Translations under genes and position numbers: made by a program
Source: Bifidobacterium aesculapii
GTDB taxonomy: Bacteria > Actinomycetota > Actinomycetes > Actinomycetales > Bifidobacteriaceae
Direction: 5' to 3'
Length of the DNA: 64,000 nt
Assembly (NCBI RefSeq): GCF_001417815.1
Contig: NZ_BCFK01000021.1
Coordinates: 1 to 64,000 of the forward strand
Notes under the pieces: generated by a model
What the model saw: only the letters and a program-made list of their open reading frames with translations
Told to the model about the DNA's origin: nothing
Databases searched by the model: none
In this document: one piece after another, positions 35,065 through 45,000 of the stretch
Numbering within the stretch: the stretch's first letter is position 1
Layout of the letters: each line of letters opens with the position of its first letter

Positions 35065-35670
35065 TCACTTGCGGTTGGCAAGAGCCGCGTTGACGACCGG
35101 ATCGCCCAATTGGGCCAGCCAGTCGACGAGAGCCGGGTAAAGGTTCGGGTTCTGCGCCAGGGCGGCGTACAATTCCGGCGCCTTCTGCGCGATTTCGGCC
35201 ATCTGCATCTGATCGGTGGTGGTGCGCGCGAGTTCCGCGGTGAATCCGTACGGGTTCTGCGGCGCTTGCGCGTACGGGGAGGCCGCGTACGGGTCGGGCT
35301 GTGCGGCGGAGGTCGCGGAGGGCTGCGCCTGAGCGGCGTATGCGTCATAGACGGGCTGTGCGACGGGCTGTGCGGCGTACGGGTCGGGCTGCGCCGCCGG
35401 CTGTGTTGCGGGCTGGTTGGCGCCGGCGACCGGCTGCGCGGCCGTGTCATACCCTGACTGGATGTTGCGCTGCTGCAGCACCTGGGCCACGGTCTCTCGC
35501 GCGCGGTCGTCGCCGAACTCGGCGAGCCAGCGCAGCAGACCCGGGTAGGCGCGTGGATTCACCGCGACGTTAGCGCCGAACTCCGGATTCTCGTAGGCGA
35601 CCTTCGCCAGAAGAATCGGATCCGCGTTCTGATCCTGAACCGCCTTGACCGCGGAATCGTAATCGACCAT
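35065..35670 (-). CDS. Protein with two LRV-type helical repeats and Ala/Gln/Pro linker
   Basis: 201 residues. Two similar segments, AYENPEFGANVAVNPRAYPG plus LLRWLAEFG near the N-terminus and APELYAALAQNPNLYPALVD plus WLAQLG at the C-terminus, look like variant leucine-rich (LRV) helical repeats. They are separated by a linker rich in Ala, Gln, Pro and Tyr (AAQPDPYAA motifs). Probably a scaffold or partner of the FHA protein whose gene follows after 13 nt. The ATG overlaps the PPM phosphatase stop. AAGGAGG sits 5 nt before ATG 35670; ATG 35673 is too close. Confidence 0.8.
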   Translation of the reverse strand: MVDYDSAVKAVQDQNADPILLAKVAYENPEFGANVAVNPRAYPGLLRWLAEFGDDRARETVAQVLQQRNIQSGYDTAAQPVAGANQPATQPAAQPDPYAAQPVAQPVYDAYAAQAQPSATSAAQPDPYAASPYAQAPQNPYGFTAELARTTTDQMQMAEIAQKAPELYAALAQNPNLYPALVDWLAQLGDPVVNAALANRK

Positions 35671-36635
35671 CATGGCCTCCTTGGTGCTATTGTCCGTAAG
35701 GTTTGCAAAGTCTCGTCGGCGATATTGCCGATATCCTCCTCGTCGCCCAGTTTAGTCACCGACCAGGGGTGTCGCGCCGGTGCGAGCACAGGCATATCCG
35801 CGACGATTACGGTCACGTTGTCGTGCCCGCCGGCCTCGAGGGCGGCCTGTTTGAGGGCGTCGGCCGCCTGCTGCGGATCATCGTACCGGGCTGCGGTCGA
35901 GGCGATCTCGTCATCGCCCGAGACTTCGGCGTGCAGACCATCCGAACAGATGATGAACCGTCCGGTGGCGTCGGTGAGGAACAGATCGGGCTTGATGCCG
36001 TCCGGATCTCCGATGCACTGGGTGATGACGTTGCGGGGGATCAGCGTCTCCGCCACCTCCGGCAGCAGTTCGCCCGTGTCGATGGCCTCCTGCCGCTGCG
36101 AATGATCCCTGGTGATGCGGGTGAGCGTCGAAGCGTCCCAACCGGAGCCGTCGGGGAGGGCCTCCATATGGTAGGTGCGCGAATCGCCGATATTGACCAC
36201 GTAGGCGAGGTTCTCGGTATTGAACTGGACTCGCGGCGTCCCGTCCTCGGCGGTTTCGGTGACGTCTGCGGCCCCGGAGGTCTCCGAGGAGTCCTCGGTG
36301 CCGGTCCCGGAACGGTCGGGGGCGTCCCCATGCACGAGAATCAGGCCCGTGACCGTCGTGCCGGCGACGCCGCCAAGCTCCTGCCCCAAGGCGAGTACAT
36401 CGGTCTGGGCGTCGGTGAGCACGGTCTCGATGTCGGCGCGGTTGCGGACCGGAAGCGCCACCAGCGCCTCCAGGTGTTCGATGGCGCGGGCGCTTGCCCG
36501 TTCTCCGCCCATGCCTCCGCCCATGCCATCGCACACCACGTATACGCCATGATCGGCGTAGCCCAGGTCCTGGTTGTTCCTGCGCTTGAGACCGACATCG
36601 GTGGCGAGTCCCGCCGTGAGATGTCCGATGTTCAT
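35670..36635 (-). CDS. prpC: PPM-type Ser/Thr protein phosphatase PrpC
   Basis: 321 residues, cytosolic. PP2C motifs in order: RRNNQDLGYA, VVCDGMGGGMGGERAS with metal-binding Asp, VVNIGDSRTY, IICSDGL and GGHDNVTVIVAD. A Glu/Asp/Thr-rich insertion (about 118-145) is not part of the core. This is the phosphatase of the bifidobacterial PFNA cluster and should reverse Pkb2 phosphorylation. The start overlaps the transglutaminase-like stop by 4 nt (ATGA). GGGGAAG lies upstream. Confidence 0.95.
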   Translation of the reverse strand: MNIGHLTAGLATDVGLKRRNNQDLGYADHGVYVVCDGMGGGMGGERASARAIEHLEALVALPVRNRADIETVLTDAQTDVLALGQELGGVAGTTVTGLILVHGDAPDRSGTGTEDSSETSGAADVTETAEDGTPRVQFNTENLAYVVNIGDSRTYHMEALPDGSGWDASTLTRITRDHSQRQEAIDTGELLPEVAETLIPRNVITQCIGDPDGIKPDLFLTDATGRFIICSDGLHAEVSGDDEIASTAARYDDPQQAADALKQAALEAGGHDNVTVIVADMPVLAPARHPWSVTKLGDEEDIGNIADETLQTLRTIAPRRP

Positions 36636-39202
36636 GAACGCTTCCCCTCTGTCCGTGCGCCGGCCTTCTCGGAGCCGGACGTTTTGCCGTGCATGCGTCC
36701 TGCGAACCAGACACGCATACTCGCCACTATACCTGTTGACATGTGCACTCGCCCGTCGTCCATATGGTGTGTGAACGTTCCCGCAAGGCTTAGTCGCGCC
36801 CTCCAACGCCTCGGTCGGGGCATCGACGCGAGCATGGCGGCGCGTATGCCGTCCACCGATGACCAGTAGCTGCGTGCCTGTTCGTCGCTGACGCCCTGCC
36901 CGGAGAACGCCGCGTAATCCGCCTGGCGGGACATGGCCATGAACTCGGCTCCATCGAGATGCAGCTGGTCGGCGATCGTCCGTCCCTCCTCACGGCGTGT
37001 GCCGTGCGCGTCGATGCCGCTTTGCCGTGCGAGCGCGGTCAGGGCCCGCCATCCGGCGGCGACACGCACGCGTGGCGTGCCCCGTCTGCGCGCGCGGGCC
37101 AGCTGGATCGACTTGCCGAGTAGAATCGCGCCGCAGATGACGAGCGCCGCCCATAGCGGGCTGCCGTAGACGGCCACGCGGCGTGCGACCCGCCCGGCCC
37201 GCGCCCAGAACAGGTTCGTGCCGGCGTCATCGGCGTCCTCGCCGGCGAGCGAGGACTGCCCGCGGGCCTGCTGCTCGTCGCGCAGCGGATCCTGCAGCGG
37301 CACCGGAGGCTGGCGTACCAGCGTCTGCGGATTCGGCGGCGTGAGGTTCTGGTTCTCGTCCGGGATCTTCGTCTCCTTGGGGGTCGGGTAGAACGCCACC
37401 CACCCGTAGCCGTCCAGTTTGACCTCCACCCACGCCTCGATGTCGTTGCCCGTGAATTCGGTGACGGTCTGATCGCCGCGTCTCTCGGTGCGTGAGGCGC
37501 TGATCGCCCCGTCCTTGTTCTTCGGAACGAACCCGAGGACCACGCGGCTGGGAAGGCCGAGGCTGCGGGCCATCAACGCCATCGCCGAAGCGTACTGCTC
37601 CGAATCGCCGACCATTTCCTTACCTCCGAGCAGCTTGTCGATGCGATAGTTGCCGTGCCCCGGCAGTGAAGGATAGTCGCCGGACAGCCCATGGGAGAAC
37701 CAGCCGGATTCCTTGAGCTCCTGCGCGAGTTTGCTCGCCGCCGCACCGCCCTTCATCTCGCCGCCGGCCAGCGCCGTGGCGAGCCTGCCCGCCGAATCCG
37801 GTGAGTCGATGATCTCCGGTTGGCTGATCTGCGCCGCCTTGGCCGCGTCGATCTGCTTGTCCGAGGGATGCCGCGGGATGATGCCGGTCTCCGTATAGGT
37901 CAACCCCTTGGCGGTCCCTGAAGGGTAGATCGCGGAATCGGTGTCCTTGTTGTAGTAGAAGGTGTTCCGTCCGTCGCCGTCGTTCGTGACGTCGCCGGTC
38001 CCGTCGAACGTGACCGAGCTCGCCGCGCCGGACAACGGGAGCCATGCGTCCGCCAGTCCCGCTCCCACGGTGAAGGTGGCGGTGAAGCGGTCGCCCTGCA
38101 CGTCGTTCGCTATCGTCGTACCGACGCGACGATAGTTCGACGAGCCGGAAACCGCCGACGAATCGGACAGGTTCCACACGTTGCCGTCGAAACGGTCCAT
38201 CACCGCGAGACGGACCGTGGCGCCCTCCGGCAGATTGCGGACGGTCAGCACGGTGTCGTCCTTGTGGTCCTTGATGTACGCGCGCAATCCCGACAGCGGG
38301 CTCGTATAGTCGTATGGGCTCAACGGCGGCTCGTACCGGTCGCGCAGGATCAGACGGTTCTGCGGCACCGTGAGGCAGGTGCCCACGGCGAGTCCGCCGG
38401 CGAGAACGACGATGACCAGTGCACTGAACCACCGCCCCAGCTCCAGCAGGCTCCACCGCGAGGACGACCAGACGATGAGGACGAGCGCGGCGGCCGTGCC
38501 CGCGGCGGGACGCCACCACCCCGTCGAGGTGCCGAGCAGCGCGGACGCCGCGAACGAGGCGATGACGGGCAGCGCCGCGAGCGTGGCGGTGCGGCCGTCG
38601 TCGCCGATGGCGAACAGGCCCGTGAGGAACGCCGTCCACAGGGACAGCGTCCATAGGGCCATCAGCGATCCGTCGCCGGTACCTACCGGGGGAGCGATGG
38701 AAATGAGGTATTTGAACGCTCCGAACGTGTCCTGCCACCCTTCGGACAGGGTCGCTGGAGTGGGCACGACATGCGCGATGGCCGTGCCGTTGAGCAGCGC
38801 CGTCGGCCCGACGACGAATTGGGCGAAGGCGAGGAACACCAGCTGCCACCACAACCGCAGCGGCTGGTACACGCCGGACAACGCGATCAGGCATCCGATG
38901 ACCGTCGCCGCACCCGCGGTCATCGTCCAACGGCCGAGGTCGCCGTAGACGTCGATGAGGTTCGATACGGCGAGCAGGGTCAGCAGCACGGTGACGGCCA
39001 TATTGGCAAGATGCCTGGCCCAGGGTTCGCGGGCGCCGCCCGACAGGGAACCGCGGCCGCCGCGGGTCATCCAGATCACCGAATGGGTCGAATCCGCCCA
39101 CGAGCCGGTGGCGGTGCCGGTCCGGTCGTCGACGTTCCGGTCCGCTGCGGCGCCCGTAAGGGAGACGGACGCCGGGTCGAGGGGAAGCTGCTGGGCGATC
39201 AT
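36632..39202 (-). CDS. tgm: Transglutaminase-like membrane protein of the PFNA cluster
   Basis: 856 residues. About six membrane helices in the first 270 residues, an outer transglutaminase-like domain, one more helix (WAALVICGAILLGKSIQLA) and a cytosolic C-terminus that includes a DUF4129-like region. The core reads MVGDSEQYASAMALMARSLG, where active family members have Cys; here it is Ser534. GNDIEAWVEVKLDGYGWVAF keeps the His/Asp region as Glu-Ala-Trp-Val-Glu, again without the usual His. The protein therefore looks catalytically dead, or works by another residue. Known partner set: MoxR ATPase and DUF58 upstream, PrpC downstream, all overlapping. Confidence 0.92.
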   Translation of the reverse strand: MIAQQLPLDPASVSLTGAAADRNVDDRTGTATGSWADSTHSVIWMTRGGRGSLSGGAREPWARHLANMAVTVLLTLLAVSNLIDVYGDLGRWTMTAGAATVIGCLIALSGVYQPLRLWWQLVFLAFAQFVVGPTALLNGTAIAHVVPTPATLSEGWQDTFGAFKYLISIAPPVGTGDGSLMALWTLSLWTAFLTGLFAIGDDGRTATLAALPVIASFAASALLGTSTGWWRPAAGTAAALVLIVWSSSRWSLLELGRWFSALVIVVLAGGLAVGTCLTVPQNRLILRDRYEPPLSPYDYTSPLSGLRAYIKDHKDDTVLTVRNLPEGATVRLAVMDRFDGNVWNLSDSSAVSGSSNYRRVGTTIANDVQGDRFTATFTVGAGLADAWLPLSGAASSVTFDGTGDVTNDGDGRNTFYYNKDTDSAIYPSGTAKGLTYTETGIIPRHPSDKQIDAAKAAQISQPEIIDSPDSAGRLATALAGGEMKGGAAASKLAQELKESGWFSHGLSGDYPSLPGHGNYRIDKLLGGKEMVGDSEQYASAMALMARSLGLPSRVVLGFVPKNKDGAISASRTERRGDQTVTEFTGNDIEAWVEVKLDGYGWVAFYPTPKETKIPDENQNLTPPNPQTLVRQPPVPLQDPLRDEQQARGQSSLAGEDADDAGTNLFWARAGRVARRVAVYGSPLWAALVICGAILLGKSIQLARARRRGTPRVRVAAGWRALTALARQSGIDAHGTRREEGRTIADQLHLDGAEFMAMSRQADYAAFSGQGVSDEQARSYWSSVDGIRAAMLASMPRPRRWRARLSLAGTFTHHMDDGRVHMSTGIVASMRVWFAGRMHGKTSGSEKAGARTEGKRS

Positions 39203-40578
39203 GCGAGCACCCCCATGATGAGCGGCAGGTCGTCGAGTTCGCCGACCGTGGCGAGCGTGAAATCGTGGAAGCGGCGGACCGCGCGCGGGGCGCCCCGATC
39301 GGTCTGCAATACGAGCGTGGAGGCGGATCGCGGCAATGCCATGACCATGCGTTTGATGCTGTCGAGTCCACGCAGCGAACCTACGGTGAGGAAGTAGAAC
39401 GAGGCGTCGTGGTCATGCGCGAGCGTGCCCTGCACGAGGTTCGGATTGTCGTCGCGGTCGGGGGCGATCATGCTGCACGAATCGAGGAAATCGGCGGCGT
39501 GGCGTGGCGTGGCGTGCATGCTTCCGGCATGCGTCGACAACGGTCTGTCCTGCGTCAGGCAGCGGACGCCGATCGAGGCGTGCACGGACACCGCCAGTTC
39601 GAATTCCTCGGAGGATGCGTATTCCTCGGGATTGACGGACAGGGCCAGCGCCGTGTCCGTGCGTCGTGTCGCCTCGTACTGGCGAATCATCAGAGTGCCT
39701 GTCTTCGCCGTGCTCAGCCAGTGCACGTTGCGTACGTCGTCTCCGGGTTCGTATTCGCGCAGTCCGTAGAAGTCGAGGTCGTCGTCGACGATGTCGCCGC
39801 TGGGCTGGCCTTCGAGGTCGCGGGCGAGTCCGGCGTTGAGCGTGGCGAGCGGGACGGTGGCGGGGTGGATGAACAGGTCGTGCCGGTCGGCGAGCCGCTT
39901 CTCGTGGCGTATCAGACCGAACGGGTCGCCTTTGCGCACGCGCAACGGCCCGATGGAAAGCACCGCGCGCGACAGCGTGCGGAATTCGATGTCGGTCTCC
40001 TTCGACTGCCCGGAGGCGAGCATGGGGATGGAGAAGCGTTCGTGCATGTCGCCGATGGGCAGGTCGCCGCGCGCCGTCGCCGTGGGCATGCGGCCGGGGT
40101 TGGCGATGTCGACGCGCACGGCCACCGTGTCTCCGACGGTCACCCTGCGGCGTTCGAGTCCGACTGATGCCTTGAACGCCGTGTTGCCGAGCGACATGAC
40201 GATGGCGGCGAGGGTCATCGTCATGGCCGCCACGCCATAGGCGAGCAGCTCGTGCCAACCGAGCGGAAGGAACGCGATGAGGGCGGCCGCTCCGCTGACC
40301 GCCACCGCCCACCCCAGCGGGGAGACGTATCCTGTGAGCAGACGGCGGACGCGGCGCAGGATGCCGTCGGCCGTGCGTCGCATCCTACGCCTGCGCGACC
40401 GGCGCTCGAGTTCGACGGCGGATGGGGCGCCCGCGCCGTCGGCTGAGCCGGTCGCCGGCGCGGAACGGCCGGCGGGGGCCGGCATGGCGACGGCCGCCGG
40501 GACGGCCATGGCCGCCACGGCATCGTTCGGCGCCACGGCGCCGATTCGCGCCGATGCGTTGCGTCTGAATGGGAACAT
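39199..40578 (-). CDS. DUF58 domain membrane protein
   Basis: 459 residues. Two adjacent membrane helices (VSPLGWAVAVSGAAALIAFL and LLAYGVAAMTMTLAAIVMSL), then a beta-domain (VGLERRRVTVGDTVAVRVDI). The DUF58 motif is GLREYEPGDDVRNVHWLSTA, with the Arg-Asp-.-.-Trp and the following Lys-Thr-Gly. A vWA-like end follows. DUF58 proteins are typically coded next to MoxR ATPases and transglutaminase-like proteins and are thought to be assembled by them. Start 40578 has GGAGG 10 nt upstream; the stop overlaps the next start. Confidence 0.92.
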   Translation of the reverse strand: MFPFRRNASARIGAVAPNDAVAAMAVPAAVAMPAPAGRSAPATGSADGAGAPSAVELERRSRRRRMRRTADGILRRVRRLLTGYVSPLGWAVAVSGAAALIAFLPLGWHELLAYGVAAMTMTLAAIVMSLGNTAFKASVGLERRRVTVGDTVAVRVDIANPGRMPTATARGDLPIGDMHERFSIPMLASGQSKETDIEFRTLSRAVLSIGPLRVRKGDPFGLIRHEKRLADRHDLFIHPATVPLATLNAGLARDLEGQPSGDIVDDDLDFYGLREYEPGDDVRNVHWLSTAKTGTLMIRQYEATRRTDTALALSVNPEEYASSEEFELAVSVHASIGVRCLTQDRPLSTHAGSMHATPRHAADFLDSCSMIAPDRDDNPNLVQGTLAHDHDASFYFLTVGSLRGLDSIKRMVMALPRSASTLVLQTDRGAPRAVRRFHDFTLATVGELDDLPLIMGVLA

Positions 40579-40607
40579 GATCCCGTCCTCCCTCCCTGGG
40601 CCCCGGT

Positions 40608-41786
40608 TCAGCGCCCGAGCACGGGCGCCGGCACTTCCTCGAGTATCCGTGCGACAGCGCTTTCCTGCGTGGCCCCGGCGAACGTGGCTTCGGCGGTGAG
40701 GCTGAGACGGTGGGCGAGCACCGGTACGGCGAGCTCCTTGACGTCGTCGGGCACGACGTACCCGCGGCCGTCGGCGGCGGCCCAGATGCGGGCGCACCGG
40801 GTCAGGGCGAGGGCGCCACGCATCGACGCGCCGACCATGATGCAGTCGTCATGGCGCGTGCGTTCGACGATTCTGACGATGTATTCGGTGATCACGTCGT
40901 CGATGTACACCGATTGCGCGGTTTGCCGCAAGGCGATGACGTCGTCGCCGGTGAGTACCGGCGAGACTGCGGCGGCGCGGTCGGTGACGTCCAGCTGTTT
41001 GAGGATGTCCACGGACACGTCGTGCCCCGGGTACCCGATGGAGGTCTTGATGAGGAAACGGTCCATCTGCGCTTCGGGCAGCTTGTAGGTGCCGAGCTGC
41101 TCGATCGGGTTCTGCGTGGCGATCACGATGAACGGCTGCGGCACGTCGTGCGTGACGCCGTCGACGGTGACGCGCTGCTCCTCCATGACCTCGAGCAACG
41201 CCGACTGGGTCTTCGGCGAGGCGCGGTTGATCTCGTCCGCGAGCACGATGGATGCGAAGACGGGGCCTTCTCGGAACGTGAAGTCGCCCGTTTTCTGATC
41301 GTAGAAGGTCACGCCCACCACGTCGGAGGGCAGCAGGTCCGGCGTGAACTGGATACGTTTGAAACTGGTGTCTATCGAATGGGCGAGGGCTCGGGCGAGC
41401 TGCGTCTTGCCGGTTCCGGGGTTGTCTTCGAGCAGCACGTGGCCGCCCACCATGAGGGCGGTGAGCACCAGACGGATTGGCCGTGCCTTGCCGACCACGG
41501 CCTGGGCGATGTTCTCCGTGAGAAGGTTGAACACGTCCCGGAAGTGGTCGACGTCGCCGGATGTCGCCGTCATGGTCGGTTCGATGGGCTGCACTGCGGC
41601 AGGGGCGTGGAACGTCGAGGTCGTCTGTGCAATCGGCGGCGAGACGGGCTTGGCCGGGATGGAGGGCTTTGGCCGGGACGGCTTGTTCGGTCTGCCCGGC
41701 AGACTCGTCGTGATTGGCGGGTGCGCGTCCGTGCCGTCCGAAAGCTGGGTGGAGTCGTCGATCGGCTCGTGGGTGTTCTCGCTCAT
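40608..41786 (-). CDS. MoxR-type AAA+ ATPase
   Basis: 392 residues, cytosolic. A Pro/Ser/Thr-rich start of about 70 residues is followed by the AAA+ module. Walker A is LLEDNPGTGKTQLA, Walker B is VLADEINRASPKTQSALLEV, and sensor 1 is FIVIATQNPIEQ. The YKLPEAQMDRFLIK and lid segments fit the MoxR group. MoxR ATPases act as chaperones for vWA/DUF58 partners, whose gene is next. This is the AAA-ATP gene of the PFNA cluster. AAGGAG is 8 nt upstream of ATG 41786. Confidence 0.95.
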   Translation of the reverse strand: MSENTHEPIDDSTQLSDGTDAHPPITTSLPGRPNKPSRPKPSIPAKPVSPPIAQTTSTFHAPAAVQPIEPTMTATSGDVDHFRDVFNLLTENIAQAVVGKARPIRLVLTALMVGGHVLLEDNPGTGKTQLARALAHSIDTSFKRIQFTPDLLPSDVVGVTFYDQKTGDFTFREGPVFASIVLADEINRASPKTQSALLEVMEEQRVTVDGVTHDVPQPFIVIATQNPIEQLGTYKLPEAQMDRFLIKTSIGYPGHDVSVDILKQLDVTDRAAAVSPVLTGDDVIALRQTAQSVYIDDVITEYIVRIVERTRHDDCIMVGASMRGALALTRCARIWAAADGRGYVVPDDVKELAVPVLAHRLSLTAEATFAGATQESAVARILEEVPAPVLGR

Positions 41787-41830
41787 GGTGTGCTCCTTGT
41801 GCAGGGTGTGGGCGGCGTCGCCGCCGAGTC

Positions 41831-41902
41831 GTTGGCGGATGAGTGCTCCGCCAACGAATCTGTCGTCTGTTGGTATCGTCTGATAGTTGATATCGTCTGA
41901 TA
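41831..41902 (-). promoter_or_regulatory. Hairpin and 17-bp-spaced direct repeat between fn3 and the MoxR gene
   Basis: GTTGGCGGA (41831-41839) and TCCGCCAAC (41847-41855) form a perfect 9-bp stem 45 nt before the MoxR start. TATCGTCTGATA occurs at 41874-41885 and 41891-41902. The 270-bp gap is the largest inside the cluster. It could hold a separate promoter with an operator pair, or an attenuator that lowers expression after fn3. The rest of the gap is made of short TCCGGG/ATCCGGG-type repeats. Confidence 0.45.
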
Positions 41903-42059
41903 TCGGCCAGCACAGTCGTCTGCCGGTATCGTCCGGGTCGTATCCGGGACGCAATCCGTTGTGATCCGGGCTGTGTCCGGAGTGCATCCGGGCTGTCGTC
42001 TGCCGGGCGTCCGACCGGGCCGTTGGCTGCCCGGGGTGCTTCTGGCCATGGTGTTCCGG

Positions 42060-45000
42060 CTATTGTGCGTGATAGGCGAGCCCCCTTATCCACGGTTGGG
42101 CCCTGAGGCTGCGTTCGGAGAGCCCGCCGGAGAGGGATTTCGAGGAGTCGTCGGCGATCGGCCGGGAGTTGGTGACGGAATCGTGGGCCTCTACGCCGTC
42201 GACGAGTTCCTTGGGTCCGTCCTTGAGGGTGATGCTCCAGTCGATGTCGCCTTCGAGGTCGTAGTCCTTCATGTCGATGGTCTGCGGTTGGGGCTGGTTC
42301 ACCGCCCAGGACACGGGGCTTGCGGTTTCGCCGTTCTCGTCGGTCAGGGTGAGCACGACGGTGGCGTTCTGCCCGTAGGTCTCCACCATGCCCTCCGACA
42401 GACGCAGCGTGTTATGGTCCTCCCATTCCAGGTCGTACCCGGTCACCTTGGCTTTCGGTTTGTTTGGAACGTCGTCGCTGGAGGCCGTCGCGTCGTCGCC
42501 GGAGGTGCCTCGGAACACCTTGTGCACGTTCACCGGCCCGCACGGCCGCCATGGGCCGGGGTCGTAGGAGAACGAGTCGTCGTCGGTCGTGTCGGTCGGG
42601 CCGTTGGCGGCATGGTATTCGAAGTAGCCGGATTTGCCGTCGCCGTCGCTCCACGTGACCAGGCAGTGGTCCTCCGTGCCCCTGACCGAGAGGCCGGTAG
42701 GCGCGGCAGGCCTGTACATCGGCGTGACGGCCGGTCCCGTGCCGGAGGTGGTCTCGCCCTGCTTCGTGTCGATGGAGTAGCCGGGCGTGAGCGAGGTGCC
42801 GAAATCGGAGTCCTCGATGTCGAACTCGTACGAGGTCTGCCCGCATGGTGCGTCATGCGAGTAGTCGTCCAACGTGAATGTGACGGAGTCGCAGGTGGTG
42901 TTGCGCATATTGCCGGGTTTGGCGGTGACGGTGACCTTGTTGCTGTTTGCGGTCTGAACCGCCGTGACGGCGGGCTGGTCGGGGTCTCCGTAGGGTTTGG
43001 CGGCGTCCTTCGGCGTGGCGCTCGGGCCGTCTCCGACCTTGTTGTGCGCCGAGACCGTGGCGGTGACGGAGTATCCGTCGTTGATGTCAGCGTTGGCGAT
43101 GTCGAACGTGTGTGTGGTCGCTCCGCGCACGGTCTCCTTGTCTCCGTTGCTGAGCGACACCGTGTAGTAGTCGACGGGGGAACCACTGTATTCCGGCAGG
43201 TCCCAGGTGACGGTCACTTGCTGCTTGCCCCCGTTCACCGAGACCTGTGAGGGGGCGGGAGGCACCTTGTCCGGCGTGCCGGTGGCGCTGTTCGATTCCT
43301 TCGACCAGCCGACCTCGTTCCTGGCGCGCACCCGGAACGTGTACGACTTGCCGTTCGTCAGACCGGTGATCTTGCAGGTGGTGACGGCGCCGCAGGATTT
43401 CGACATGGCCTTGTCGCCGTCTTTCCCCCACCGCACCTCATAGTCGGTGACCGGGCTGCCGTTGGCTGAACCGGGTGTCCAGGTCAGGTCGACCGCGGAG
43501 TCCTGCGGTTTGGCGTCCACGGGGGAGAGCAGCGGCGCGTCCGGTTTGTCCATGACCGATACGGTGATCGTTCCCGTGACCTTGCGTTCGGCGATCTTCG
43601 TGCCGTCCTCCACGGTGACGAGCACACGGTTCGAGCTGCCGCCGATGTCCGAGGCCGCGGTGACCGTGATGACGCCGTCCTCGCCGCACCGGACCGTCAG
43701 CTTGGAGGTGTCGTCCACCGTGCATTGGACCACTGTGAGGGGTTCGGATGGGAACGGGTTGTAGGCGTCGTCGAGCATGCCCACCGTTTCGGTGCCCCCG
43801 GCCATGACCTTGAGCGTCTTGTCGGCGATGCGCGCCAGCGGCCTGGTGGAGGCGACGACGCGCACGGTCACGCCGGCATCGACGGTTCCCTTGCCGTATG
43901 CGATCTTGACGGGGACGCTGACCGTGGTGCCCGGGGAGGCGTCCCTCTCGGCCTTCACCTGAAGCTGGCCCGAGGAGGATACGGTGGCGCTCACCTTGCC
44001 GGTGGTCGAGCCTCCGGAATACGTGTACCGCCGCTCGTCCTCGTAGGCGCCGCTCGGTGCGTGGGTGAGCGCCGTGAGGTCGATGGTCTTCGTCTCCTCT
44101 CCGGCCACCACGTCGATCGTAGACGAGGAGAACGTGGGCGGGGGCACCTCGCGTCCGATCACCGTGATCGGCAGCGTGAGCACCGCGGAGTTGATGATCT
44201 TCGTCTTGTCGGCGCCTTTCCTGCCGTCCACGGCGGTGAAGGTGATCGAGGCGGGGCCGGAGTAGTCCTTCGGTGCCGTGAACTTCAGCGTCTTGTCGTT
44301 GACGTACAGGTTCCCGTCCGCGGCCTTGGTGGCGCTCACCGAGTCGGCGCCGTCGATGTAGGGCTCCTTGCCGGCGCCGACGCGCACGTAGTCGGCGATG
44401 TTGATTTGGATGGTCTCCCGCGCGTTCACCTTGAGTTCGGGGGCCTTGGGTCGCAGGGACGGCGGGAACACGCCGTATGCCGGCACCTGGATGAACGCCG
44501 TGGCGGTCACGTCGTATTTCGTGTTGGTCACCGTGTACGGCACTGCGCGCGCCTCCTTCGTGAGGTCCACGGTGATGACGGTCGACTTGTCCCCGCCTTT
44601 CATGCGGGCGTGCGCACGCGCCGAAGGATGCACGTCGACCTTGAGGTCGGTGATGCTGCCCGACGGGTTCGCGATCCACTGGCTGACGTCCACGTCGACG
44701 CTTTTCTTGTCGATGGTCGCCGAGGAGGGGACGCGGTAGTCGTAGGCGCCCGGGGGCTCGATGGGCGCGTTCGGGTCGACGTTCACGGTCAATGTGCCGG
44801 TGTCCGTCAGACCAGCCTTGTCCTTCACCGTGTAGACGATGTAGCCCGTTCCCGTCTGAGAGGGCGCGGTGAAGTCGATGGTGGTGCCATTCGCCTTCGC
44901 GCCCGGCACGCCGTTGGAGTCGAGCTCCTTCACCAGGGACAGCTCGGTGTTGTCGCCGGAGATGTCGTTCTGGGTGACGGGCACGGTGGCCTCGGTGCCC

